DNA from: Thermoanaerobaculum sp.
GTDB taxonomy: Bacteria > Acidobacteriota > Thermoanaerobaculia > Multivoradales > UBA5704
Reading direction: 5' to 3'
NCBI GenBank assembly: GCA_021154885.1
Contig: JAJKHS010000066.1
Coordinates: 25,219 to 89,218 of the forward strand
DNA: 64,000 bases
Every line of letters begins with the position of its first letter. The first letter of the stretch is position 1. The notes beneath the pieces were generated by a model. It searched no databases and had not been told where the DNA came from. It saw only the letters and a list, made by a program, of their open reading frames with translations. Of this stretch, positions 7,203 through 16,600 are shown one piece after another. The position numbers were made by a program, and so were the translations under genes.

Positions 7203-8960
7203 GTGCATCGATCTCCGCGCTCTCGTCTTTCCGCTCTCTGGCCGCTCCTGATCCCCGTCCTCCTGCTCTCTGGCCGGGGAGCGGGCGCGGCCCCGCCCTC
7301 TGGCGGCTTCGTGCAACTGGTCCCCGTCGTCTCCGGCCTCACCGATCCCCTGGGGGTGACCCACGCCGGCGACGGGTCGGGCCGGCTGTTCATCGTGCAG
7401 CAGACCGGGCAGATCCGCATCTGGGACGGCACGCAGCTCCTCGCCACGTCCTTCCTCGACGTCTCCTCGGTGTCGTCGCCGTGCGGCAGCCCGCCGAACT
7501 GCGGCGAGCGCGGCCTGCTGGGGCTCGCTTTCCATCCCAACTACGCGAGCAACGGCTTTTTCTACGTCGACTACACCCGTGGCAACGGCGACATCGTCAT
7601 CGCCCGTTACCACGTATCGGCGAACCCGAACGTCGCCGATCCGAATTCGGGGCTGATCCTGCTGACCATTCCGCACTCCAGCCAGCCCAACCACAACGGC
7701 GGGCAGCTCGCGTTCGGGTCGGACGGCTACCTCTACATCGGAGTGGGCGACGGCGGGGGCGGCGGCGATCCCTTTGAGAGCGGTCAGAACACGAACACCC
7801 TGCTGGGCAAGGTCCTGCGCATCGACGTCAACGGCGACAGCTTCCCCGCGGACCCGAACCGCAACTACGCCATCCCGCCGAGCAACCCCTTCGCCAGCAC
7901 CCCCTCCAGCGCGCCCGAGGTCTGGGCCTACGGCCTCCGCAACCCCTGGCGCTTCAGCTTCGACCGTTCGACGCACGACCTCTACATCGCCGACGTCGGG
8001 CAGGGGAACTGGGAGGAGATCGACTTCCAGCCGGCCGCGAGCGCCGGCGGCCAGAATTACGGCTGGGATTGCCGGGAAGGGGCCCATCCCTTCGAGACGG
8101 ACGCCGACTGCACAGGCCCGGCTTTCATTGACCCCGTCCTGGAGTACGACCACTCGGGCGGCAAATGCGCGGTGATCGGCGGCTACGTCTATCGCGGCCA
8201 GCCGGCGAGCAGCGTGCTCACCGGCAACTATCTCTACAGCGACCTGTGCACTGGCCAGATCTGGCTGTCCACCCACGGGGCGGGCTCCTGGACGAGCCAG
8301 CAGATCCTCAGCATCTCCCCACTCGTCACCACCTTCGGCGAGAGCGAGAAAGGCCGGCTCTACATCGCCAGCCAGGGCGGCACTCTGCAGTGGATCGCGC
8401 CATACACCTTCCAGGACGTGGCGCCCGACTTCTGGGCCTGGCAGTTCGTCGAAGGGCTGGCGGCGAGCGGCATCACCGGCGGCTGTGGCGGCAACGACTT
8501 CTGTCCCAACTCGTCCCTGAACCGCGCCGAGGCGGCCGTCTTCCTCGTCCGCGCCGTCCACGGCTCAGCGTTCGTCCCCCCCGCCGCCAGCGGCACGGTG
8601 TTCACGGACGTGCCCGCCTCCTACTGGGCCGCCTCCTACATCGAGCAGGTCGCGGCCGACGGCGTCGCGCGCGGCTGCGGCGCCAACCGGTATTGCCCCG
8701 AGGCGCTCCTGACCCGCGCCGAGGCCGCGGTCCTGCTCCTGCGCGGCAAGCATGGGCAGAGCTACGCCCCCCCGGCCGGGACGGGGACCGTTTTCCATGA
8801 CGTCCCCGCCGACTACTGGGCCGTCTCCTGGATCGAGCAACTGTCGGCGGAAGGGATCAGCGGCGGCTGCGGCGGCGGCAATTACTGTCCGGACCAGGCG
8901 ATGACCCGCGCCGAGGCCGCGGTCCTCCTGACCCGCACCTTCAGCCTGACGACGCCCTGA
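7203..8960 (+). CDS. PQQ-type sugar dehydrogenase with C-terminal SLH-like repeats
   Basis: A 585-residue secreted protein starting at GTG 7203, 6 nt after GAGGAGG. After a signal peptide (LWPLLIPVLLLSGRGAGA) comes a six-bladed glucose/sorbosone-dehydrogenase domain: GLTDPLGVTHAGDGSGRLF, GERGLLGLAFHPNYASNG, NHNGGQLAFGSDGYLYIGVGDGG, VWAYGLRNPWRFSFD and IADVGQGNWEEID. Enzymes of this family oxidise sugars or related alcohols with PQQ in the periplasm or outside. Residues from about 400 on are three SLH-like repeats with GCG...FCP/YCP Cys pairs, so the enzyme is likely surface-anchored. Substrate cannot be told from sequence. Confidence 0.88.
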   Translation: MHRSPRSRLSALWPLLIPVLLLSGRGAGAAPPSGGFVQLVPVVSGLTDPLGVTHAGDGSGRLFIVQQTGQIRIWDGTQLLATSFLDVSSVSSPCGSPPNCGERGLLGLAFHPNYASNGFFYVDYTRGNGDIVIARYHVSANPNVADPNSGLILLTIPHSSQPNHNGGQLAFGSDGYLYIGVGDGGGGGDPFESGQNTNTLLGKVLRIDVNGDSFPADPNRNYAIPPSNPFASTPSSAPEVWAYGLRNPWRFSFDRSTHDLYIADVGQGNWEEIDFQPAASAGGQNYGWDCREGAHPFETDADCTGPAFIDPVLEYDHSGGKCAVIGGYVYRGQPASSVLTGNYLYSDLCTGQIWLSTHGAGSWTSQQILSISPLVTTFGESEKGRLYIASQGGTLQWIAPYTFQDVAPDFWAWQFVEGLAASGITGGCGGNDFCPNSSLNRAEAAVFLVRAVHGSAFVPPAASGTVFTDVPASYWAASYIEQVAADGVARGCGANRYCPEALLTRAEAAVLLLRGKHGQSYAPPAGTGTVFHDVPADYWAVSWIEQLSAEGISGGCGGGNYCPDQAMTRAEAAVLLTRTFSLTTP

Positions 8961-8973
8961 GCCGGATTCTGCA

Positions 8974-8997
8974 GGGGCGGCCAGAGAGGGCCGCCCC
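8974..8997. terminator. Bidirectional terminator hairpin between convergent genes
   Basis: GGGGCGGCC (8974-8982) pairs perfectly with GGCCGCCCC (8989-8997) around a 6-nt loop, between two converging genes. Only a short TTA follows on the + strand. Confidence 0.6.
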
Positions 8998-9028
8998 TTA
9001 CAGGTTACTGCTGCTGTGACGCCAAGTC

Positions 9029-10291
9029 TCAGGGGCCGGTCTGCTGGACCGGCAGCGAGAACGTGCGGGTCATGAAGACAGCCATCTGCCCGCGGCTCAC
9101 CGCATCGCCAGGGCAGTAGTTACCGTTACCGCAACCGCCGGTGATGCCTTCAGAGAAGAGCTGCTCGATCCAGGCAGCCCCGAAACCGTTGGCCGGAACG
9201 TCGGCGAAGACCGTGCCCGTGGCTGCCGGCGGCTGGTAGTTGCGGCCGTGCTTGGCACGCAGCAGGAAGATCGCCATCTGCGCCCGCGTCACCGGGTCGG
9301 TGGGACAGAAGCTCGGGGGCGAGCCACCGCAACCGCCGCTGATCCCGTCCGCTGCGAGCTGCTCGATGAAGTTGCCGGCCCAGTAGGAAGGCGGCACGTC
9401 GGCGAACACCCCTGTCGCCGCGGGCGGGTTGAAGGCCGGGCCGTGCATGGCGCGGACGAGGAAGACCGCCATCTGATCGCGGGGCACGGAGCTGTTCGGG
9501 CAGAAGAGGCCGCCACCGCAACCGCCGGTGATCTCAGCCGCGTAGAGCCCCTGAATGTAAGACCAGAAGGGGAAATCGGTCGGCACGTCCGGGAAGATGG
9601 AGAGCAGGCCGATATAGCCCGAGCGCTGGGAGGCGAAATCGTCCAGCCTGAGGGTCCCCGACGTCCCGGCGTCGATGCCGTTGACCGCACCCATACGGGC
9701 GTAGTTGACCACCTCGGTGTCGTTGTTGATGCCGGTGAGACCGGTCTGGGCGACGCCGTCGACCCACAGGTCGAGCCGGCCGTTGTTGGCGCCCGGAGCG
9801 GCGGACTTCGCCCAGTTGAGCTCGATCGCCCGCCAGCCCGGGGCCAGAGTCACCGGCGTCGGGATCTCGAGCTCGGCACCGCTGTTCTGCCGCACGAAGG
9901 CGCTCAGCCGGAGCGTCCCGGACACCTGGCGCACCACCACGCGGAGCACGGCGTTGCCCGTGGTCGTGGGCGGCGCCGGATCGGCGCCGTCATAGGCGTC
10001 GAACAGGTCGAGCTCGTCGCCGCCGGCCATCGCCAGGTTGCGCAGGTTGACATAGAAGCGCACCCGGTAGGTGGCCTCGGCGGATGGGTGGCTGCTCTGC
10101 ACGAAGGTGGGGCTCCGGTTGGGATTGGCGACGTCGACCTCGAGGCCTTGGGTGCCGCTGTAGCGGGCCGAGCCGCCGTTGGCGGGCACGCCGGGGCGGA
10201 CGGTCAGCGTGCCCGCGAAGAGCCCGGAAGAAGCAGCCAGGCTCAGGCCCAGCGCCAGGAGGATCGAACGAGGCATACGCGCATTCTGCAT
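9029..10291 (-). CDS. Secreted jelly-roll-like protein with three SLH-like repeats
   Basis: About 420 residues from the ATG at 10291 (GGAG, 7 nt upstream). A signal peptide (SILLALGLSLAASSGLFAG) precedes a beta-rich domain of about 200 residues with LamG/concanavalin-like features: YRVRFYVNLRNL, VVVRQVSGTLRLSAFVRQ, GWRAIELNWAKS, GRLDLWVDGV and GTLRLDDFASQRSGYIG. The rest is three SLH-like repeats (IFPDVPTDFPFWSYIQGLY, GCGGGLFCP, DQMAVFLVRAMHG and two more). No catalytic motif is visible. A carbohydrate- or surface-binding role is inference. Only 13 bp separate it from the protease gene upstream, so both are probably one transcript. Confidence 0.75.
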   Translation of the reverse strand: MQNARMPRSILLALGLSLAASSGLFAGTLTVRPGVPANGGSARYSGTQGLEVDVANPNRSPTFVQSSHPSAEATYRVRFYVNLRNLAMAGGDELDLFDAYDGADPAPPTTTGNAVLRVVVRQVSGTLRLSAFVRQNSGAELEIPTPVTLAPGWRAIELNWAKSAAPGANNGRLDLWVDGVAQTGLTGINNDTEVVNYARMGAVNGIDAGTSGTLRLDDFASQRSGYIGLLSIFPDVPTDFPFWSYIQGLYAAEITGGCGGGLFCPNSSVPRDQMAVFLVRAMHGPAFNPPAATGVFADVPPSYWAGNFIEQLAADGISGGCGGSPPSFCPTDPVTRAQMAIFLLRAKHGRNYQPPAATGTVFADVPANGFGAAWIEQLFSEGITGGCGNGNYCPGDAVSRGQMAVFMTRTFSLPVQQTGP

Positions 10292-10304
10292 GAAAAAGCT
10301 CCTC

Positions 10305-11798
10305 TCACTGCCACGCATTGGTGGTGCCCAACTCGAAGCCGTCGCTGAAGATCGCCGCCCCACCCCCGGAGGTGAAGGCCAGGCAGCTCGGATTGCCCGC
10401 GGCCACCGAGACCACGTAGCTGCTCATTCGCGCCGCCTCCCGCCCGGGCTGGTCGCCGTAGGGAAAATTCGTCCCGAAGCTCAGGCTGATGTTGCTGTAG
10501 CCTCCAGGCCGCTGATGACAGTAGCTCATGATGGTACCACTACCACTCCCCTGGGGTCCAGGCGTCGACGTCGAGCCGGAGTAGCAATTGGCTTCACCGC
10601 TCCAGCACTGGTCGATAGGGTTTGGGTCGCCGCCAATATTATTATAGCAGTGACTATGGGGTGAGTTGAAGTTGTGGCCGATTTCGTGGGACACCGCGTA
10701 GATGTCCCACATCACCGTCGGATTGTTGACGTCGAAGCCGCCGTTGAGGCTGGCGGTGAAGCCGTAGCCGCCGCCCCAGTTCGCGTCCGTGGGCAGGCCC
10801 GGGCAGGTGGCGCTGGCGCCGAAGCCGCCGCTGCCGTTGCAGAGCACTCCGATCCAGGCGATCCCGCCGCCGAGGCTCCTGCCGCTCAGGAAGTGGGCGA
10901 TGGTGCGCGACACGCCGGTCTTGTTCAGGTTCCAGTAGCGGCCGAACTCCATCAGGCCGCAGAGGGTGCTGCTCGACTGGCTCCAGGGATCGCTGCTCGT
11001 CGTCCACAGGCTCACCGACTGCACCAGCAGCGAGGTGTTGAGCTCGTTGACGTAGATCGTCGAGGCGTAGCCGATGAGGTTGCCGACGTAGGTGGTGGCC
11101 GCCGTGGGATTGTTGAACAGGCTGTAGAACTCGAAGTCCGACTCGATCGCCACCCGGGCCGTGAACGCGGGGAGCGCGCCGGTGGCGACCTTGGCGAGGG
11201 GCGAGGCGCTCGCCGGTCCCGGCACCAGGTCCTCGAATGGATGGTTCAGGGGCAGCTTCTCGTTGCCGCAGGTGAAGCCGGCGTTGCGCGCCGACTTGAG
11301 CAACAGGGGATCGACCCGCTGCATCGCCAGGGGCGCGCCCAGGGCCTTGGCTGCAGCGCCGTCGCCGCCGATCAGGTAGGTGTCCCCCCCGCGGGTCACG
11401 ATCCCCTGCGTGGTGCCGTCGGCGAGCAGGGCGAGGAACACCCGCGAGTCCGCCTCACCCTCGACCGTTCCCCGGAAGTACGAGTTCTTCGGCGCCGGCA
11501 GCACGGTCTTCCTGCCAGCGTCGCCGTGGAGGGTGATCTCGGCGTCATCGGCGAACACCTGGAAACGCTCCAGTGCGAACGCGGCCGTCTCCCCCGTGTC
11601 CGCCACCTGGACGCTGTCCAGGCGCAGGGTGCCGCCCACCGCCGTCAACGCCGCGGCCCGGGCGATCTCGTGACTCTGGAAGCTCGGCACTCCCGGTCCA
11701 GCCGCCAGGACCGGAGCGGCCAGCAGGATGAGCAGGATGCCGCCCGTCAGGCCAGTCAGGACAGCTCGACTGAGTCTCAACAACATGGTCTCCTTCAC
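10305..11798 (-). CDS. Secreted reprolysin-type (M12) zinc metalloprotease
   Basis: About 497 residues. GTG at 11798 has GGAGG 7 nt upstream; an ATG four codons in (11786) is an alternative. A hydrophobic signal (GGILLILLAAPVLA) precedes a propeptide-like region and a metzincin domain with SHEIGHNFNSPHSH, the HExxHxxxxxH zinc site, followed by GTIMSYCH, a good Met-turn. Many Cys around the site suggest disulfides and an extracellular location. Unlike its neighbours it has no SLH-like repeats; instead it ends in FSDGFELGTTNAWQ, which looks like a short conserved C-terminal tag. Propeptide motif LPAPKNSYFRGTVEG resembles that of related bacterial peptidases. Confidence 0.85.
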   Translation of the reverse strand: MKETMLLRLSRAVLTGLTGGILLILLAAPVLAAGPGVPSFQSHEIARAAALTAVGGTLRLDSVQVADTGETAAFALERFQVFADDAEITLHGDAGRKTVLPAPKNSYFRGTVEGEADSRVFLALLADGTTQGIVTRGGDTYLIGGDGAAAKALGAPLAMQRVDPLLLKSARNAGFTCGNEKLPLNHPFEDLVPGPASASPLAKVATGALPAFTARVAIESDFEFYSLFNNPTAATTYVGNLIGYASTIYVNELNTSLLVQSVSLWTTSSDPWSQSSSTLCGLMEFGRYWNLNKTGVSRTIAHFLSGRSLGGGIAWIGVLCNGSGGFGASATCPGLPTDANWGGGYGFTASLNGGFDVNNPTVMWDIYAVSHEIGHNFNSPHSHCYNNIGGDPNPIDQCWSGEANCYSGSTSTPGPQGSGSGTIMSYCHQRPGGYSNISLSFGTNFPYGDQPGREAARMSSYVVSVAAGNPSCLAFTSGGGAAIFSDGFELGTTNAWQ

Positions 11799-12160
11799 AA
11801 ACTATCCTCCTGCGCCGGTGCAGCCCAGCGGATAAGGCCTTACTACTTTGGAAGACCCCTTGGATGCATTTTGGGGGGAATCCCCTTTCATGTCAATGCA
11901 TGCATATGACAGGACGCCAAATTCTGTCAGCCCACACTCCCAATCCTTGTCCGGCTCCGCCAGGGGCGGTATCACGCGCATCGGCCTGGAATCAGGGTTT
12001 CCCCTCAACAGCCTTGGAAAAAGAGCGGCTGTCGGAGACGAGGTGGCAAAGTTCAGGCCACCTCCCGACAGTCTCCCGCCGGCGCCCGCCCACCCTTCCT
12101 CGACGATCTTGACCGGACCCTCTCCAACCTCTTGACTGGGCTGCCCTATTCCACTTCCAC
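11799..12160. other. Intergenic stretch with no recognisable gene
   Basis: I see no convincing gene here. Open frames crossing it lack signal, motif or ribosome site. It separates the protease promoter side from the degenerate repeat and rhs remnant to the right. Confidence 0.5.
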
Positions 12161-12433
12161 TCGGCGCAGGGCGCGGGGGGGCGGCCACCATCGTCGGGCC
12201 GAGAGTCCATTTCGTGGGGCGAATGGTTCGCCCCGGCTAACCGGCCCATGGCCCCGGGAAGCGGTCCAGGGGTTCCGGGGGGCTGACCAACGGCTCCGAG
12301 GAGCGATCTCCCGGCCCGCCGGAACGAGTTGGCCACTCCGGGAGGCGAAGAGGCGGGACTGGGAGGCGAAACGGCGGCCCCGCCAAGCCGCGGAATGGCC
12401 CCGAGGGCTGGCCATCCGGCCTGGTGGGGCCAC
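12161..12433. repeat. Degenerate 21-bp tandem repeat, about 13 units
   Basis: Cut every 21 bp on the minus strand, the sequence gives units such as ATCGCTCCTCGGAGCCGTTG(G) with a shared core GCYCCNCGGNNC. In one frame each unit reads as seven residues of the form xA(S/P)R(G/S/N)xx (FASRSGQ, IAPRSRW, SAPRNPW, TASRGHG, FAPRNGL). Units are diverged but the phase holds over at least 12. I see no ribosome site or signal for this frame, so it is probably non-coding repeat DNA next to the rhs remnant. Confidence 0.6.
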
Positions 12434-12481
12434 TCAGGCGTGGGTCGGGGGTGTCTTTCCGGTTCGGCGAGCGGCTGTCTC

Positions 12482-12753
12482 GGTCGCGATAGAGATAGTC
12501 CGTTCCCAGGCTCCAGGTGCCGTTGCCGTTGACGTAGTCGCGGAGGAGTCTCGACCACTCCGTGTCCGTGGACGACCCGGCTCACCAGCAGGTTTGGATA
12601 ATAGGAGATAGTGCCGTAGGTGATGGCCCCGGCGCCCACTCCCGTCAGCAGGCCCTGGGTGTAGGTGTTCTGTACGGTGCGCGCGGTGCTCGGGTCGAGC
12701 GGAACGGGGATGTCTTCCCACAAGCTTTCAAGGTCGTTCTCGTTGACAGCCAC
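12482..12753 (-). pseudogene. Rhs fragment, internally deleted and frameshifted
   Basis: Two blocks match the intact rhs gene to the right: 12548-12710 with 15184-15346, and 12482-12548 with 14606-14671. Residue identity is high (TVQNTY.QGLLTGV.AGA.TYG; DYVN..GTWSLGTDYL). They are joined at GGAGGA/GTCTCG with loss of about 512 bp, which shifts the frame, so the second block reads in a different frame from the first. The N-terminus (MAVNENDLESLWED) is not seen in the parent. It is a remnant of duplicated rhs core, as found downstream of toxin/immunity pairs in other Rhs loci. Confidence 0.8.
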
Positions 12754-13245
12754 TGGTTTCTTCGCTGGTTTTCTTGAGTTAGGCTCCAGTTGAGCGGGAG
12801 GATTCCTTGAGCCTCATTTGTTACTCTATGCGATAGGCGACGTCAGGCAATCCACAGACAACCCCGCTTTGTTGAGCGCGCTCCGGGGCTTAGCAGATCG
12901 CTAAAACTTGGTCAATAGTCAGCTACTTCCTATCACCTTACCTCTTGGTTACCATGCGGAGTTTAGGAGTTTGCCCTGCACCTGCAGGGCCTTCGGATAC
13001 CAAACTTTTAACCAGTCCTTTCCAGAAAGGACTGGCGATAAGCATCAGGATGACTGCCACAGGAGTGGGCACGATCTTGACTTTGGTATTCATGGCTACT
13101 TAGGCGGGTTATAAGACCAGTAGGCGATCACATTCATTGGAGCGTGCTGGGGCGGTCGCAAGCGTTTTCTCGATACCACCGAGTGCAACATGCCAAGGTC
13201 AATCAGGCGGAATTTCGTTCCGGTGAAGTATGACGTTCAGATGAT
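12754..13245. other. Lower-GC intergenic stretch downstream of the toxin/immunity pair
   Basis: About 490 bp of visibly lower GC than its surroundings with no convincing gene. A 51-residue minus-strand frame (12938-13093, MNTKVKIVPTPVAVILML...) has a hydrophobic segment but no ribosome site. The position, between an immunity gene and an rhs remnant, suggests debris of an older displaced tip module (inference). Confidence 0.45.
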
Positions 13246-13632
13246 TCAAGAAAGCCTCTCGCCTTGGGTGGTAACATCCAGATTAAATAAGGGCTCTCTA
13301 CCATGATAGACTAAATCGTTATCATCCCAATTAAAATTGCGAATGTAAGACAACGCCTCATGCTTAGCACGTCGAACAAAATCCGGCCATGTTTCGCTGG
13401 CTGCTTTGGGCGCCAACGTCCATGCATAAACAAACGGAAAAGGGATCTCCGGTCCAGGCTCTGAAGGCAACCAGACTTCAATACCTTCTACCGCTCGACC
13501 GTGACGAGAAAGCCAATTGATTACTTCGATAGCTGCATTGCGCGGCCAAGCCAACTCCTGCCCAGCACGAAACGCCGCAGCCAAAAGACTGACAGGAACA
13601 TCGCAAAAATGGCTCGGTAATTCAGAAGTCAT
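13246..13632 (-). CDS. Putative immunity protein for the Rhs toxin tip
   Basis: A 128-residue cytoplasmic-looking protein with no signal peptide, rich in Trp and acidic residues (EVWLPSEPGPEIPFPFVYAW, ETWPDFVRRAKHEA, NFNWDDNDLVYHG). Its ATG overlaps the rhs stop codon (ATGA), the standard arrangement for a polymorphic-toxin immunity gene, which must be expressed with the toxin. I do not recognise its family. Base composition is lower in GC, like the toxin tip. Function is inferred from position only. Confidence 0.7.
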   Translation of the reverse strand: MTSELPSHFCDVPVSLLAAAFRAGQELAWPRNAAIEVINWLSRHGRAVEGIEVWLPSEPGPEIPFPFVYAWTLAPKAASETWPDFVRRAKHEALSYIRNFNWDDNDLVYHGREPLFNLDVTTQGERLS

Positions 13633-16600
13633 TTCGGAAGATCTCCAGATAAAGGGCCATACTGGAAACCAGGCCCCCCTACATGAATGATCTCACCTGT
13701 AAGGTTATCTATTACCACTGATTGACCTGTCCCAGGATGCACAAAACGCGTTGCCAGACCCCCTGTCTCTTTATTGAATGCCGCAAATTTCTCTCCTTTT
13801 ACGATGGCTTCTTCCACAAGTTCTCTTGTCCATCCCCTACTCGCCATTTGACGAATGATCTTACCTGGTATCTTCAACTCAGGAAGGAAAGCCATAGCCA
13901 ACTGAATGCCAAGATCACGGCTGTTAGTCGGAATGACCAGCTCTAGTCCGACCCAATCGACGAGAGCAGCGAAGTCATTGCCTTCACCCGCCATCTGGTT
14001 GAAACGATTTAAATAATAGCCTCGCACATCTCTAATCGATCGTCCAAGACTGAAATCAGATAGCCCATGGAAGAGCGTGCCACCTGATATCAGAGAGCTC
14101 AACCCCCAAACTCCGGTATTGGGATTCGTCGTCGTCCCTCGCCAAGCGGGCGCTATCACTGTCATTCCGAATCCTATACCCCAATAGTCGCCTAGAGTCA
14201 TTCCGACTGGCGCTGGTTGATGAACTTCAAGTCGTCCGTCAGGGTCGGTGTAGCGTACTGGATTGCCTGTCACATAAGAATAGAGATTCCAGCTCTGTGG
14301 CCTCCGAGGGTTTCCTCCAATCGGATCTACACTTGTAAATCGATTCACCAGAGGGTTAAAGAACCGAGCATGCATATAATCCAAATCATCCCCCGCCCCC
14401 GCCGGGCTCGCCAGATCCCGCTCATGCCCGGTGAATTTCATCCGCTCCGTGTCCTGGTTGAAGGCGGTCGCTTCTTCTCCGAAGGGATAGTAGACGTGGT
14501 AGGCCGCCAGGTAGCCGGAGCCTCTGGTGATCAGGCGGGGGGTTCCCAGGTGATCCAGGTGGTAGTGGCGCTGGCCGGTCTGCGTTTCGGCAGCCAGGAG
14601 GAGGCCGTCGCGGTGGAGGTAGTCCGTTCCCAGGCTCCAGGTGCCGCTGTCGTTGACGTAGTCGCGGAGGACTTTGCCGCCCAGGTCGCGGAGCGTCCAA
14701 TGCGAAAGATTGCGGGCCAGGTCGTAGGACCAGACGCGCTCGTCGTCCGCAGTGTAGACATAGAGGGCGTGCTCATTCCCGGAGGTCATCTCCGTCATCT
14801 GGTTGAAGCGGTCGTAGTTGTAGACCGCTCCGTTCCAATGAGTCAGATTGCCGGCGGCGTCGTATTGCGTACCGGTGCCGTTGAGGCGGTTGGTGACGCT
14901 GTCGGTGGGCGTGGCTCGGCCGCTTGTACCGGTGATGTTGGTCAGGTTGCCGAAGGGATCGAAGGCGTAGCCCTGCGTCTTCTGATTGCCGCCCCCCGTG
15001 GGGCCGTCGTAGAGCGTGCCCGAGGTCAGCCGGCTCACCAGGTCGTAGGTGTACCAGGAGGGGCCGATGTGGGTGATGTTGCCGGCGCCGTCGTAGCTGT
15101 AAGCTCCAGAGCTCCAGGTGGCGTAGGGACCCGTAGCTCCCTCCGAGGCCGGGCGGCGCATGGAGTTGGGATCGTTCCCCTGGGTCTCGACCATTCCGTT
15201 GCCGTGGACCACCTGGCTCACCAGCAGGTTGGGATAATAGGATATGGTACCATAGGTGGTGGCTCCGGCGCTCACTCCCGTCAACAGGCCCTGAGCGTAA
15301 GTGTTCTGCACGGTGCGCGTCGTGTTTGGATCGAGCGCGATGGGCAGATCGAAGGTGCGGTCGAGAAGGCCCGCCATTTGCGCACGGGTGATGGGAGGCG
15401 CGTCAGGACAGAAGTTGCCGCCGCCACAGCCGGTGTCGATTCCCCGCCGGCTGATCTCGCTAATCCAGTTGGCCGCCCAGTGGTTCGGACAATTCACGTC
15501 GGCGAAGCTCGCCACGCAGGGCGGAGGCACGTAGCTTCCCCCTTCCCGGCTGCGCAACAAGAATACTGACATCTGCGCGTGGGTCACCAGATCATCAGGG
15601 CAGAAATGATTGTTCCCGCACCCCCCGGTGATCCCCCGCCGGAAGAGCTCATAGATCCAATCCGCCGCCCAGTAGCTGCAGGGCACATCGACAAAGGTGG
15701 CTGACGCCGAGGTGCAAATCGGTGGCGTATAGGTCGAACCGGACATTCCCCGGACGAGGAAGACAGCCATCTGGGCCCGGGTGATCCCATCGTCAGGGCA
15801 GTAGCGCAACGGGGGAGGCCCCCCACAGCCGCCGGTGATCTTCGCGCTGTAGAGCCCCTCGATCTCCCGCTGGGCCCAATAGCCGGTGGGCACGTCGGCG
15901 AAGACGGCCGCTGCCGGCTGGGTGCAGCCGGTGTGGGTGCAGGCCGGATAGGTCAGCGTGTCGCTCAGCCCCAGGGCATTGTACGAGAAGCTCTGGGTGA
16001 ACGATTCGCCGGTGGAGGATGCGGTGTCCCGGCGCGAAACGCGGCCGTCCCGGCCGCCGTAGGTGTAGGTCTCGTCGATCCGGGCGGTGCCGAAGGGGGT
16101 GTAGTTGTAACGGCTCGCCTGCCGCAGCTTGCCCAGGCGCAAGTCGTTGCCGCCATTGGCCGGCGCGTAGGTGAAGACCTTGAGCGGCCGGCCGTTGGTC
16201 TCGTTGACCTGGAGCAGGCGCTCGGCGAAGTCGTAGACGAAGGAGAGGTCGTTCGCTCCGTCGATCTTCTGCAGCGCGTGGCCGCGGGAGTCGTAGCTCG
16301 GGTAGCTGACGGTGCCGTTGCCGTTCAGCCCCTTCTCCGGATGGGTCTCGGATTGGAGGAGCCCGGCGCGGTCGTAAAGAAAGCCGCGGCTCTGGCCAAG
16401 GGTCGCGACCGAGGTCAGGCGATTGCCCACGTCGTAACCGTAGGTGGTGGTCACCGGCGAGCCGCCGCTGCCCGAGGGCTCGGTGACGGAGAGCAGCCGC
16501 CCCTGCCGGTCGTAGACCTCGGAGGTCGTCGCCGGGCTCTCGCCGCCGAAGGAGGTGCCGATCTGGACGGTGCGATCCACCTGGCGCACGCCGTGATAGG

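Noticed and set aside
11992..12433. Continuation of the rhs-fragment open frame as a 253-residue protein
   Set aside because: After the frameshift junction the translation is out of frame with the parent and becomes Pro/Arg/Gly-rich repeat translation, so it is not a functional protein.
12938..13093. A 51-residue minus-strand frame with a hydrophobic segment
   Set aside because: No ribosome site, no conserved motif, and it lies in degenerate DNA beside an rhs remnant.
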